Source: Urophycis tenuis (lineage: Eukaryota > Chordata > Actinopteri > Gadiformes > Phycidae). From it: 64,000 bases of DNA. Below, one piece after another: positions 19,451 to 32,491 of this stretch (positions are counted from its first letter, which is position 1; each line of letters starts with the position of its first letter). The notes under the pieces are model-generated. The model ran no database searches, was not told where the DNA came from, and saw only the letters and a list, made by a program, of their open reading frames with translations. The position numbers and the translations under genes were made by a program. The DNA is taken from assembly GCA_036785325.1 (NCBI GenBank), contig JAXIVH010000134.1:201863-265862 (forward strand), written 5' to 3'.

Positions 19451-19453
19451 CCT

Positions 19454-19865
19454 TGTATGTGTTAGGAAAAATATTATCTAGCAATGGTACGGTTAGGTTG
19501 ATCTGACATTCTGAAGAAGGACATAGTGAAGATTGTATTCCTCTTGGCGACTTTAAGTCTGACTCTCTGGAACTGGGAGACATAACATAACATGATTGAA
19601 GGATACACCTACATCATGTCAAATCTGCTTAGTAACATGTAATGTTTATACATTATAAGCCAATCAGAATGGGACACTCCTGTCATGCTGTTCCGGTTTG
19701 AGACTTGTATTTAATACACTGTGTTTCCGGGAGCAGGCAGAAGGAACTGAGGAAGATTCACGCACAAATCTCTTGCTTGATGAAATCCTCTGCTTCTCCT
19801 CGTACGAGACCAATAAACAACTTCAGCTTAAACTATATACAGTTCCTGACATTTGTTGTTCTTCA
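19454..19865 (+). mobile_element. solo-LTR-like element (candidate), unit 2
   Basis: Counterpart of 3788-4200, with the same CCAAT, TATTTAA and AATAAA order, ending TTGTTCTTCA. Confidence 0.3.
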
Positions 19866-20477
19866 GCATCAACAACAATCTCCTCACTATCAGTATGGTG
19901 TTGTCTAGACCACTCTGCGTGAGCAGAAACCAATAAGTACTGGTGTTAACACGAATCCTGGGTCAGGTCCAATGAGGAAGTAGTGTTAGATAATACTGTG
20001 TGGTCTGATGAGGCAATAGATTAAATGAATGTACATCAGCAGTTGATCACATGCTTGATCAGAAGATAAATCAAGCCCTTGGTGTGAAGAAACATTCTGT
20101 GAGATCCACACGATACCCTTGAAGGAGTCTGTGTACCAAGCTGCTGCTGACAGGAAACTCTGCAAACCCTCTTGCTGCAGATCTCCAGCTCCTAGTTTGT
20201 CTTCTGTGAGAGAGGAAGACAGACTGTAGGTCTGGAGATATTTAATTATATAATAGAAATAAAGAGGACTTCAATGGAGAAATCAGTTGTTAGTGAATTT
20301 TATGTGCTCGCATGGCTCTTGCACTTTGTGGGTTGTATCTTCATTGTTGAATGCACTTTTTGTCACTTTGTGACTTTGGACGGAAGTGTCCGCTGAATGA
20401 ATGTTGTAGCTCTGACTGCGCTGCACACCACCTAGGTGTCTTTACTGGGCTCCACAACATCCCAGGTTGATGTCCCA

Positions 20478-20523
20478 CTGATTGGACTCCCAGACTCCCA
20501 TTGGAGTCCCAGAGTCCAATCAG
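20478..20523. repeat. upstream 46-bp hairpin, unit 2
   Basis: Identical to the hairpin at 4813-4858. Confidence 0.6.
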
Positions 20524-20872
20524 TCTGATTCGGGCCCAGTGAGGCTGCTTCAACCAGCCATCAACCACACATACTCCACAAATGTCTTTTGATGTAATGT
20601 GAAATCCACTTGAATGTTCATTATGTTTGTGAGGAACCAGAAGACCAAATAAATACTAAAACAGATAGTAGAAAACTAATCAAGGAAACATAGCTGCAGT
20701 CCAAATAATATAAACATGAATGCTTGAGGTTTAACATAAACCTGGATGTGTATGTATTTTAGAATGAATAAAAGTCAAACAACATGGCATATATATGTAA
20801 TCCTTATACATAACTTGAGCAGCTGTAAGTTAACATCAACTACTGGGAACAAGTCAATGTTTACAATGCCCC

Positions 20873-20873
20873 C

Positions 20874-20907
<34 letters not shown>

Positions 20908-20967
20908 CACACACACACACACACACACGTACACACACACAGTGACATGCATGCGTAGGGAAACACA

Positions 20968-21019
<52 letters not shown>

Positions 21020-21083
21020 TATGCCATGCCAAACATACACACACAAAAGTGTGTGTGTGTTTGGCATGGCATAATTCTGTGTG
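20873..21083. repeat. CA tracts and hairpin upstream of gene 2
   Basis: The CA tract is longer here and interrupted (gttcac, gtacac, cagtgacatgcatgcg). The aattatgccatgcc/ggcatggcataatt hairpin closes at about 21010-21083. Confidence 0.7.
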
Positions 21084-21175
21084 CATGCGTGAGTCTGTGT
21101 TTAAAAGGATGGTGTCTGATATGAGCAGTAGAAACTTATTTCCTGACAGTGATGGTTCAGATTAACAGCTGTTTT

Positions 21176-21181
21176 TATAAA
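21176..21181 (+). promoter_or_regulatory. TATA box of gene 2
   Basis: TATAAA 58 bp before the ATG, as in the other copies. Confidence 0.5.
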
Positions 21182-21233
21182 GCAGAGCTGAAGCCTGAAA
21201 GCAGAAGCAGTGGAAGCTGTCCAGAGAGGAGCC

Positions 21234-23016
21234 ATGGACACCAGCCATGAACTGGACTCTGGACTCACTGAGGAACCTGAGGACACGTCTGTGGACAGGA
21301 AGGAGACCAGGAGTAGAAGATGTGGTAGGAGTTTCAACTACATACATCTCAAGATTACATGAAGCAAATGTTTTAGTCAAAGTGGCCGACCTGATGAACC
21401 AGTGAAATGACCTCATAGATGTGTTAGATTTATTATAGGCTAGATTAATTCTCTCCTAACATCATGTGTATGTTCCAGACCAAATGACCTCTGATTATGT
21501 CTCATTATGTATTATTGATGGGCAGCCGCGGCCTACTGGTTAGGGCTTTGGACTTGTACCCGGAGGGTTGCCGGTTCGAACCCCGACCAGTAGGAACGGC
21601 TGAAGTGCCCTTGAGCAAGGCACCTAACCCCTCACTGCTCCCCGGGCGCTGCTGTAGCAGGCAGCTCACTGCGTCGGGATCAGTGTGTGCTTCACCTCAC
21701 TGTGTGACCACTGTGTGCTGAGTGTGTTTCACTAATTCACGGATTAGGATAAATGCAGAGACCAAATTTCCCTCACGGGATCAAAAGAGTACTTATACTT
21801 ATATACTTATGACTATTGACATATGGCTACGGACTATTACTAGGTATCTCAAGTAGTCGTTTTTTTCATGATATACGTTTGTTAATACTATTTATTATTA
21901 ATGGTAGTTCAGTGTTACATGAGATATAGTAAGTTTATACCTGTAAACTGTGTTTATGAATGTGCAATATTTTTATGTATTGTGACGTCACGAGAGACGG
22001 GCGCTATATTCAGCTCAGATGGGTCCAGCCACAGGCGAGGAGGACCAGTGGACCAGTCCACCGGAGAGGTGTTTTGACCCTTTTGTCAACATAGATAAAG
22101 TCACAATCTTACGATTGGGATGTCCAAACATAAATTCCGCCAATGCGGTCGTCGCTCCAATGCTGGATATGCTCAATCCCAAATTCCCGCAGGAAAACAC
22201 CTCTCCGGTGGACTGGTCCTCCGTCTTCAGTCCGACCTCGATCCCGATCTCACTCCTGCCTGTACCTGACGGCTTTTGTAGCCCTCACGGCCAATCGGCC
22301 CAATCAGGTACAGGCGCGTTACAATTCCGCGTTGGCAGGGGTGGCGTTCCCCACTCTGCCACCAGATGGAGACATGCTCGCCTGTGGCTGGACCCATCTG
22401 AGCTGAATGTAGCGCCCGTCTAAGATGCAGCCTCTCGTGACGTCACTGTGTGTGCGTGTGTGCGTGTGTGCGTGTGTGTGTGTGTGTGTGTGTTTGTGTG
22501 TGTGGCAGTAGCTCAGTGGATAGAGTGGGTGGATAGAGCGGGTCGTCAGCTAATCGCAGGGTCAGCGGTTCGATCCCCTCAATCCCCCTCCTCCAACTGT
22601 CTGCATGTTGAAGTGTCCTTGAGCAACACACTGAACCCCAACTTGCTCCCCGGGCGCTGAACATAGCAGCCCACTGCTGCTATGTACCATAGGATGTGTC
22701 AAATGAACACAGTTTGTTCCCCTATCTAAAAAGTACTGAGAATGACCAATAAAGACCAAAATGTCCTCTCTCTCTGTACATTCAAATAATAAGAGAGTAA
22801 TAACAAGGATACAAGAGAACAGAACGTGTTCTCCTTAAGTATGTTCTAAATTAAAAACTAGAGCTACAGTACCAGTAATGAGTTATTGAGGTGTTCTCAG
22901 TCAAGGTCTTCAGATCTTTCTTAGAGATGGGGAGGGACTTTGTAGACTGTAGGGAGACTGTCTGGACTGTGTATGATATCCTCACAGTAGGAATATATCT
23001 GTGTGTACATTACAGT

Positions 23017-23054
<38 letters not shown>

Positions 23055-26000
23055 TGCTCCTGAACAGCTCTAAAGTCCCACAGCATTGCCACTCTGAGCT
23101 TCGGACTGCTGTGTATTCTCATCATCTCCCTGCGCCTCAGTGAGTCTAAATCATATCATCCTCAATATAATGACCATAATAATAACAACAGTAGAGATAA
23201 AATATATGATGACGATGATAATAGTCATTTCATCATATCCTGTTTCCTTTCAGTGTGGATGGGCTTTGTGTTTGATTGGCTGTGGGTTTTGTTTAGAGAC
23301 GATGTTGTTCTGTTTTAGAGCTGATTTCTTCTGTTCTCCTCTGTGCTCTTCTATACTTAGTGACACCTTGTACGGAGTCGAGAGAGCGCTTAATGGGTGA
23401 AGTTGGTGAGTGTTTTAGAAAGGTCTTCAAAGTAAAACTCAATCAATCATGTTATGGAACTTTATTTCAAACATGCTTTCTGATTCTGTGATTTATGTTT
23501 GAACATCCCCTCTTCCTTCTAAGTTAACATTTTATATTGTCAGCGTAACCGAGCACAGACCGTGTTGAACTTCTAACCAAATGAAATAAATAAAGGATGT
23601 CCCCCCTATGGCAGCATGGTGGTACTGAAGGTGTTGTTAGCCTCCTCCTCCAGCAGGGGGAGCAGTAGAGTCAATAGAGCCTGTCATCCTCTGAAAGTGC
23701 TTGTTTTTGCCCTTGACCCTCTCACTGTATATTCCATCGATATGGAAAGGATCCCTACAGATGAATATTGCTTCTTACTTTGCCTTTTGCTTGTATTGTG
23801 TCGAAATCGAACTAAAATCTAATTGCTGCAGGATATTTCTTTATCGTGATTACAATCTCAACTCTCCTTCCCCCATCTTTGAGATAACAGTAAACTAGGC
23901 CTTCATTAATCCAACAAAACAAACTCTCTGCTCTCCAGCTCTCAGTCTGCTTTCCACCGTTCTCTTCCTGCAACAACTCAACACAACTCTCAGTGAGTGA
24001 GACTTTGTGGGACACAATAACAAACAGTGTAGGGGTTTACTACACTACAACTACAAGGTTATGGTTCTATTGTTCTCTACTAGGTTTCTATTGTTCTGTA
24101 CTAGGTTTGTATTGTTCTCTATTACACAAGGTCATGTTTCTATTGTTCTCTACTAGGATTCTATTGTTCTCTGTCTACTACACAAGGTCATGTTTCTATA
24201 ATTGTTCTCTACTAGGATTCTATTGTTCTCTACTACACAAGGTCATGGTTCTATGGTTCTCTACTACACAAGGTCATGTTTCTATGGTTCTCTACAAGGT
24301 CATGTTTCTATTGTTCTCTACTACACAAGGTCATGTTTCTATGGTTCTCTACTACACAAGGTCATGTTTCTATGGTTCTCTACTACACAAGGTCATGTTT
24401 CTATGGTTCTCTACTACACAAGGTCATGTTTCTATGGTTCTTTACTACACAAGGTCATGTTTCTATGGTTCTCTACTACACAAGGTCATGTTTGTGTAGT
24501 AGAGGAGGGGGAGGAGGAGGAGGGGGGATAAAGGGGAACGCACCTCAGACCCTACGGTTGGTGGACGACCCGCTCTGTCCACCCACTCTACACATTGAGA
24601 TACTGCCACCCCTAGTAATTGAGAAAGTACAAAAAGCCTCTGTATTCATTAAGGATTTTCTTTCTGTTCAACAGGTGATTTGACCCGAGGCTTCATGTAT
24701 TTCAACCAGAGTCTCTACTTTATTTCTCCTACTAAGAGGAACTGGACGGCCAGTCGAGATTACTGTCTGCAAAGAAATGCAGACCTGGTAGTTATCAACA
24801 GCAGGGAAGAACAGGTGACAGTGGGTGTTTGAGTGTGAGAGCGTGTGTGTGTTGTTAGCTGGGTTGTCATGACAACAGATACTAATCCTATTGGAAACAG
24901 GGGTTTGTCAGCAGTGTGAGGGGTCCTTCCTGGATTGGACTGAGTGGGCGAGACACAGAGGGGACCTTCAAGTGGGTGGATGGTACCGACATGACTTCAA
25001 GGTCAGGCTGAAGACTCAGCAGCATCTCTTCTCTGAGAGTGACAGAGTTGTATCACCTCAACACCGTGCTCAACGTTCCACTCCTTGTGGTTTTCAGTTG
25101 GAGACGCAGTGAACCACGCGATGGCGGTGGAGTAGAAGACTGTGTAGCATGGGATGGCAGATGGTCTGAAGAACCGTGTGACAGACTGCACCACGGGATC
25201 TGTGAGAAGGTCACAGAACATCTGGAAGCTGACCTGAAGAAAGAGGGTCTGTTGACTTTGTTTGTGTTCATGACTGTAGAATTGTTCATCCTTTTTATTC
25301 TCTGTATACATACGTTATGAATGGAAAGGTGGTTGGATGTGTTTACCTCTGACCAGGGTCTGTGTCTGCTAGTGATGTCTGCTTTAGGTGTTTGCTTGAT
25401 GGAACCGCCGTTTGTAAACTCGATGAAATGACACCTGCATCTGGTTCTCCCCACACCCCCACCCCACCCACTGGAGATGTACCAGTTTTCTAAAGCAAAA
25501 ACTGACAAAGCAAAAGTCAGGAAATTAGTATAATGAAGGTCTATTCGGCACATATTTGGCTATTATATTATAAGTTGAGATGGCAGAGCAAATTGAGGAT
25601 TCATTTGTGTATTCCATTTAGATTAAAGAACCAATCAACAAAATGCATAGTCATTACTTTTCTATAGTTTTAGTCTATAGAAAAGTAATCTTTCTTTGTT
25701 TCAGGCAAGCCATTATTGAAGAGAAAACTCAGTCCAGCTGAAATATTACAACAGAAAAATAAAGAGGCAAGTGACCATTAACAACACATAAACAGGCATA
25801 GATTAGGCTATAATAAAACATCTAAAACATCAAAAATAAAATCTTAAAATAAATGAAATTACAACGTACATGTAATGTAAACAGTATTCTGTCCAACTAG
25901 GACAACAAATGAAAGATCTTCTGAAAAACATCCCCAGTGTGCGTTTATCTGTGTTTTGCTTACATGAGTTTTAATTGGAGCTGGTTTTGCGTTCTCCTCC

Positions 26001-27406
26001 ACAAGCTCCTGACTCTTATCTCTGAGCTGGAGTGTCTTCCCCTCCCTGGGACTTTGTAGATGCTACATATGCTATATGTAATGGATATTTAATCACGTAT
26101 GAAAAGGCAGGCGAGAAAACTGGATCTGAATCTTCTGTGTCACCCTCTGGCTTTGTGAGCGAGTGAAGGCCGTGTTTTGGTGCTGCATCTCCAGATACGT
26201 GTTGGACAACGTTGACTCACCTGGTCCTGGTTTCTTGTCTTCAGTGACGGACACAGAGGAGGAGGCCCCCAGCATCACAGCCTTCCACTCCAGTAGCACC
26301 GTGCTGCCCGTGGGCCACGCGGCCCGCTTCAGCTGTGATGCCAGCGGCACTCCTGAGCCCACCGTGGAGTGGCTGCACGACGGCCGGCCTCTGAAGAGGG
26401 GCGGCACGGACCCCCGATGGGAGCCTGCGGCCTGGGTGGAGAGGGGCTTCCTCTTGGTCAGAGGCCTGAGGTCTGGTGTGAACACGGTCTGCTGCGTGGC
26501 CAGCAACAGGGCTGGCACGGCCAATCACACTGCTCAGCTGATTGTCTTTGGTAAGATCTGGATCCAATGTATTGTATAGTATGTTGATGTATTCATAACA
26601 TTGTAGATATGTTTATAACATTCTTGTTGACATATTTACAACATTATTGTCAATGCATACATAATATTGTTGTATTATTAACATTGTTGTGTGTATAAAT
26701 AAATAACATTTCTGTTGGTATATTCATACTATTCTTGTTCCTGTTCATTCTCATTAGCTCAATATTACACCAGACGTCTGCTTTGTGGGGAAACACCTCA
26801 TCAGTGTGTTTCTGTGTGTTAAGCAGCCTAATCATGTCTTGTTGTCCCTCAGATGCCTGTGAACTCACACTGGACCCAAACACAGCCCACACACTACTCT
26901 CTCTGTCTGAGGACAACAGAAAGTTGACATGGGTTAGAGAGCAGCAGTCGTATCCTGATCACCCAGAGAGATTTGACTCCTGGCCCCAGGTGTTGTGTAG
27001 AGAGGCTCTGACTGGCCGCTGTTACTGGGAGGTAGAGAGGAAAGGACTTGTTGCTATAGGAGTGACATACAGAGGAATCACAAGGAGAGGAGGGGATGAT
27101 GACAGAAGGTTTGGATTGAACAAAAAGTCCTGGAGTCTTTATTGTTATGATGATGGTTACTCTGCCTGGTACAACAACAGTAAAACAGACATACGTCTCC
27201 TCCCCGCTGGCTCTAACAGAGTAGGAGTGTATCTGGACCGGCCTGCTGGCACTCTGTCCTTCTACAGAGTGTCCCCAGATGTAGGAGGGTCCTCAGACAC
27301 ACTGACACACATCCACACCTTCAGGTCCACATTCACCCAGGAGGACCTCCTCCCTGGGTTTGGATTATGGGATGCTGTTGGCTCAGTGTCTCTGTGTCGG
27401 TTGTAG
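21234..27406 (+). CDS. gene 2: CTLD-Ig-B30.2 membrane protein
   Basis: Exons 21234-21324, 23068-23139, 23361-23405, 24675-24814, 24901-25001, 25098-25246, 26245-26550, 26853-27406; 485 aa, frame intact. Same order as gene 1: tyrosine-free tail, signal anchor, stalk, lectin domain, Ig, PRY-SPRY. It is the shortest span because intron 3 lacks the Rex1 cluster. The lectin domain has Trp168, Pro125, Val122 and Glu136. The B30.2 domain differs from copy 1 at about 20 positions, including the PRY start (TLLSLSED for RELSLSED), the segment 364-392 (EVERKGLVAIG, RRGGDDDRRFGLNKK) and a one-residue loss near the C-terminus. No stop or splice defect is seen, so it is judged functional. Confidence 0.8.
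21520..21810 (+). mobile_element. SINE family C in intron 1, unit 2
   Basis: Same insertion as at 5773, with A and B boxes intact. Confidence 0.7.
21982..22446. mobile_element. deleted foldback element, unit 2
   Basis: Both GTGACGTCAC ends and the full right arm are kept. The left arm has lost about 150 bp internally: ccacaggcgag joins directly to gaggaccag near 22040. Confidence 0.7.
22503..22718 (+). mobile_element. SINE ('ggcagtagctcag' head), unit 2
   Basis: Counterpart of 6922-7140. Confidence 0.7.
23016..23067 (+). promoter_or_regulatory. TG tract at the acceptor of the transmembrane exon, gene 2
   Basis: The TG run is longer than in gene 1 and is followed by cctgctcctgaacag. Confidence 0.4.
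23650..23663 (+). promoter_or_regulatory. CTCF-like site, gene 2
   Basis: CCAGCAGGGGGAGC, identical to the other copies. Confidence 0.3.
24058..24497 (+). repeat. 31-bp minisatellite, uninterrupted, unit 2
   Basis: The array has no LINE insertion. It is followed by a GGA tract at 24500-24530 and the antisense SINE head at about 24540-24600. Confidence 0.8.
24675..25246 (+). CDS. gene 2 exons 4-6: C-type lectin domain
   Basis: Exons 24675-24814, 24901-25001 and 25098-25246. All four canonical cysteines are kept, EPR replaces EPN, and the sequence reads AWDGRW. Confidence 0.8.
25247..26244. other. intron 6 of gene 2 with a possible cryptic exon
   Basis: After 'ctttgtttcag' (acceptor at about 25704) an open stretch reads KPLLKRKLSPAEILQQKNKE and is followed by 'gaggcaagt', which resembles a GC donor. 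Only this copy lacks the in-frame TAA. The exit phase does not fit the Ig exon if the GC donor is used, so I leave it out of the model. Confidence 0.3.
26245..26550 (+). CDS. gene 2 exon 7: Ig domain
   Basis: Identical in protein to copies 3 and 4; one residue (Val271) differs from copy 1. Confidence 0.85.
26853..27406 (+). CDS. gene 2 exon 8: divergent PRY-SPRY domain
   Basis: 184 coding residues counting the residue split by the intron. The changes cluster in the loops between the YWEV strand and the KSWSLYCY strand. The framework strands and the whole LDRPAGTLSFY region are unchanged. Confidence 0.9.

Positions 27407-27407
<1 letters not shown>

Positions 27408-27467
<60 letters not shown>
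27408..27467 (+). repeat. (CA)n tract after the stop of gene 2
   Basis: The shortest of the four (about 60 bp). It joins directly to 'aaatactggtt'; about 290 bp found after the tract in the other copies are missing. Confidence 0.9.
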
Positions 27468-27469
<2 letters not shown>

Positions 27470-27591
27470 TACTGGTTATTCAAATACTGGTTGTTGGTGA
27501 TGTAATGTGAACCCCCACAGATGTCTGATTTTACTGTTTTCATGTGAGCTCAGAGCCCTCCTTATGGGAGCTCAGTTCCCACATACTATAG

Positions 27592-29528
27592 TACACACAG
27601 TACACACACATAGTACACATACATAGTACACACAAAGTACACATACATAGTACACATACATAGTATACACACACAGTACACACAGTACACACACATAGTA
27701 CACATACAAAGTATACACACAGTAGACACACATAGTACAAATACATAGTATACACACATAGTACACACAGTACACACACATAGTACACATACATAGTATA
27801 TTCACACAGTACACACACACATAGTACACATACATAGTATACACTCAGTACACACAGTACACACACATAATACACATACATAGTATATACACACAGTACA
27901 CACATATAGTACACATACATAGTATATACACAGAGTACACACACATAGTACACATACATAGTATATACACACAGTACACACAAATAGTACACATACATAG
28001 TATACACACAGTACACAAACATAGTACACATACATAGTATAAACACACAGTACACATACATAGTACACATGCATAGTATATACACACAGTACACCCACAT
28101 AGTACACATACATAGTATACACACTGTACACACATAGTACACATACATAGTATACACACATAGTATATACACACAGTACACACACATAGTACACATAAAC
28201 AGTATACACACAGTACACACACATAGTACACAATACACATACATAGTATACACACACAGTACACACAGTACACACACATAGTACACACACATAGTATATA
28301 CACACAGTACACACACATAGTACACATACATGGTTTACACACAGTACACACAGTACACACACATAGTACACATACATAGTATATACACACAGTACACACA
28401 CATAGTACACATACATAGTATACACACAGTACACACACATAGTACACATACATAGTATATACACACAGTACACACAAATAGTACACATACATAGTATACA
28501 CACAGTACACACACATAGTACACATACATAGTATAAACACACAGTACACACACATAGTACACATACATAGTATATACACACAGTACACCCACATAGTACA
28601 CATACATAGTATACACACTGTACACACACAGTACACATACATAGTATACACACACAGTACACACACAGAGTACACACACATAGTACACACAGTACACACA
28701 CATAGTACACATACATATTCTACACACACAGTACACACACATAGTACACATACATAGTATACACACACAGTACACAGAGTACACACACATAGTACACACA
28801 CATAGTATATACACACAGTACACACACATAGTACACATACACAGTATACACACAGTACACACACATAGTACACATACATAGTATACACACACAGTACACA
28901 CAGTACACACACATAGTACACACACATAGTATATACACACACATAGTACACATACATAGTATACACACAGTACACACAGTACACACACATAGTATATACA
29001 CACAGTACACACACATAGTACACATACATAGTATACACACAGTACACACACATAGTACACATACATAGTATACACACACAGTACTCACACATAGCACACA
29101 TACATAGTATATACACACAGTACACACACATAGTACAAATACATAGTATACACACAATACACACACATAGTACACATACATAGTATACACACAGTACACA
29201 CAGTACACACACATAGTACACATACATAGTATATACACACAGTACACACACATAGTACACATACATAGTACACACACATAGTACACATACATAGTATACA
29301 CACAGTACACAAAGTACACATACATAGTATACACACAGTACACACACATAGTACACACATATAGTACACACACATAGTACACACACAGTACAGACACAAA
29401 GTACACACACACAGTACACACACAGTACACACATAGCACTCATACATAGTATACACAGATAGTACACACAAAAAGTACACACACATAGTACACACAAAAA
29501 GTACACACACATATTTTACACACACAGA
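27592..29528 (+). repeat. expanded GTACACA-type satellite, unit 2
   Basis: About 1.94 kb, some four to five times longer than in the other units, with mixed repeat variants (atagtatatacacacagta, atagtatacacacagtac). On the minus strand it is open for up to 555 codons by repeat periodicity alone. Confidence 0.9.
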
Positions 29529-30004
29529 TAAGATAAGATTAGATAAGATATTCCTTTATTAATCCCCCTTAGGAGAAATTCACAGTGACCAGCAGTACAG
29601 TGGGATAAAGGAGTGCACTAAAAAACAGAGTATAAACAATAAACAATAAATAGATTTACATTATATGAGAGCTCTTAGAATAAAATCAAATGAAAACCTA
29701 CTATATACATACATAGTAATCATCCTATTGAAGGTGAACTGTGCAATTGGTTGATGAGTCTGACTAAGGTGTAAATATAAATATAAATGTGCAGATGTAA
29801 ATTGTGCAAAGTAAATGTGCAAATGTAGAGGATTTCACAGGTAATGTGAGAAGACATAAATAACGCCGGTTTAGGCAACAGTCCTGAGGTGTGGGGTGTG
29901 GTGTTCAGTCCATTATCAGGAGGTTTTGGGGCTTTCAAGATGTTGGGAGCCGGTGGTTGAGGTGTGGTAGAGTCTGATGGCTGATGGGATGAAAGAGCCC
30001 CCCA
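29529..30004 (-). mobile_element. truncated Rex1 3' end, unit 2
   Basis: Counterpart of 15183-15663. Confidence 0.6.
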
Positions 30005-30199
30005 AGTACACACACACATTCCACACAAATAGTATACACACACAGTACACACAAACACACACCTGCACATAATTCATATAGACACACACATACACACATT
30101 GTAAACACACACATCATCCATCCATCCATCCATACATACATACACACATGCACACACACAGAACACACAATCATACATGCATGAAAAATACACACTGTA

Positions 30200-30841
30200 T
30201 TGTGGTTGATTTAAATACATACACTCAGCTATACTCCAAATGCTTCATGCTTTTTGGGCCTCTGAAAAGTTTAGAATGATAAGCCATGAAAGAAATTGGC
30301 TTTGAAGATTTTCCCTAGGTTCATTATACAGGTTGTACAAATAGTTTATATATAATGTAACATGTATTTACAATATTGATTCATTGTAAATCAAAACACG
30401 TTTATACTATAATATTTTGTATATTTTTAGACATGAACAGTTTTGTACTAAAGAGCGCTGACATCATTTTGTATTTTGATAAGCCTGAATTAAAGCAGAT
30501 GTAATATGATGTTCATAATGACAAAAGATAATGATGTTGTGAATCCCTTTGTAATGAATATTGATTCCTCATGTTCTGTTGGGAACAACATGGCAGCAGA
30601 ACATGTTCAGTTATTAACCATATGTGCACACCTGTTTAGGATTTGTAATGTCTGCTACTTCTATTATTTTAGTTCCTCTCTCTATTGTGTAAATGTAATG
30701 GACTATTTTAGTGTTGCATTTGTTGATTGTTGCATAATGGTAATAAACAACTCAGTGGACCATCTGAATGTTCTGGAGTGTTCAGAAGATGATTCTTTTG
30801 GTTTTCATTATAATGCTAACACAAGCGTCTTAAGAAAAGGA
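30200..30841 (+). other. conserved 3' block, candidate distal 3' UTR of gene 2
   Basis: Counterpart of 15857-16500, with AATAAA at 30742-30747. A TAA repeat follows at 30842-30893. Confidence 0.35.
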
Positions 30842-30854
30842 CAATAATAATAAT

Positions 30855-30893
<39 letters not shown>

Positions 30894-31056
30894 TAGAAAA
30901 TGTAATTCCACACGAGGAATTACTTGTGCATAGGAATGCCCGTGATCATTGAATTGAATTCAGTTGAGGCTGCCTGAGCTGGAAAGCAATTAGCAGAGTC
31001 AAACGTTATAATTGGAAATCTAGGCTCCCTGTTATCTGTATGAGTTTATTTGCTTT

Positions 31057-31625
31057 TTGTTCATTTGACCCGTTATATGGTACATAGAAGCAGTGGGGCT
31101 GCTGTGTTCATTTGACCCATTCTATGGTAGATAGGAGCAGTGGGGCTGCTGTGTTCATTTGACCCATCCTATGGTACATAGGAGCAGTGGGGCTGCTGTG
31201 TTCATTTGACCCATCCTATGGTACATAGGAGCAGTGGGGCTGGTGTGTTCATTTGACCCATCCTATGGTACATAGGAGCAGTGGGCTGCTGTGTTCATTT
31301 GACCCATCCTATGGTACATAGGAGCAGTGGGGCTGCTGTGTTCATTTGACCCATCCTATGGTACATAGGAGCAGTGGGGCTGCTGTGTTCATTTGACCCA
31401 TCCTATGGTACATAGGAGCAGTGGGGCTGCTGTGTTCATTTGACCCATCCTATGGTACATAGGAGCAGTGGGGCAGTGGGCCCCCAACTTGCTCCACGGG
31501 CTGCTGAACATAGCAGATGAACATCAAATGAACACAGCTGCCCACTGCTCCTATGTACCATAGGATGGGTCAAATGAACACAGCAGCCCCACTGTTCCTA
31601 TGTACCATAGGATGGGTCAAATGCA
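31057..31625. repeat. border minisatellite between units 2 and 3
   Basis: A minus-strand array at 31057-31475, a SINE shard, then two plus-strand repeats at about 31530-31625. Confidence 0.8.
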
Positions 31626-31655
31626 GACAAACAATCCCCTCCACCCCCTTCCCTT

Positions 31656-31892
31656 GGGGCGACGATGGCTCAGTGGTTAGAGCGGGTGGACAGAGCGGGT
31701 CGTCCACCAACCGTAGGGTCGGCGGTTCGATCCCCTCGATTCCCCTCCTCCAACTGTCCGCATGTTGAAGTGTCCTTGAGCAAGACGCTGAACCCCAACT
31801 TGCACCCCCGGGCTGAACATAGCAGTGACCCAATAGGATGGGTCAAATGCAGAGAACAAATTTTCCCACTGTGGGATGAATAAAGAACTGTG
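31656..31892 (+). mobile_element. SINE family A, start of unit 3
   Basis: Same ruler element, with 'ggcggttcgatcc' and 'gaacatagcagtgac' as in unit 1. Confidence 0.75.
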
Positions 31893-32491
31893 TTTGTTAG
31901 ACATTGCCCATCTGTGTTGGCACTGGAACTCATTTCCACCATACATCACAACCATCATTCACAAGTATACCGTTTAAAATGAAATGACTCCTCTGAATCT
32001 GGGTAGTGTCATGGGCAATAACTAGGGTTGCCAACCATCCCTTGAAAAAACAGAATCGTCCCGTATTGAGCTTAAAAGGGACGCGCTTTGTCCCGTATTA
32101 CTGTGAGAGTCAAACAGTAGTCAGGAAAAATGCCAATGGAAAATGAATAACAGGGCGCTTTATATGAACATTTACGGTAAAGTTGTTCCCAGGCCCTGTC
32201 CTTCCTTATTCAGTTAATTTTGTTATTTTGTATTGAAGTGAATTGCTGGATATTCATTTGTTTTCCATGTGCTCATGTCACTCAAAAAAAATATGCATCT
32301 AATTCAATTCAGGTTTGAGTCAAACAGTTAAAAAATTGTTTAGCCCACAAAAAAAAAAAAAAAAAAAAATTCACCACGTCAGGAAGGGTGAAGGCAATGG
32401 GGTCAACCGGACCTGCCAATGAGGTGTCCCTTATTTAACTGACCCTTCTATTACTTTCTATCCAAGATAACCAACCCTTCCAGTGGTCTAT
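31893..32491. other. AT-rich spacer, unit 3
   Basis: Counterpart of 1913-2510 with a poly-A run near 32349-32369. No gene. Confidence 0.45.

Noticed and set aside
24202..24683. Frames through the intron 3 minisatellite (repeated FLWFSTTQGHVSMV-like peptides)
   Set aside because: Same cause: repeat periodicity in three frames inside an intron.
27845..29512. Very long minus-strand frames rich in Cys, Tyr and Val (also 14748-15179, 45509-45940, 60982-61482)
   Set aside because: They are the translation of a short satellite that has no stop codons on that strand. Several frames are open at once, so this is periodicity and not a gene.
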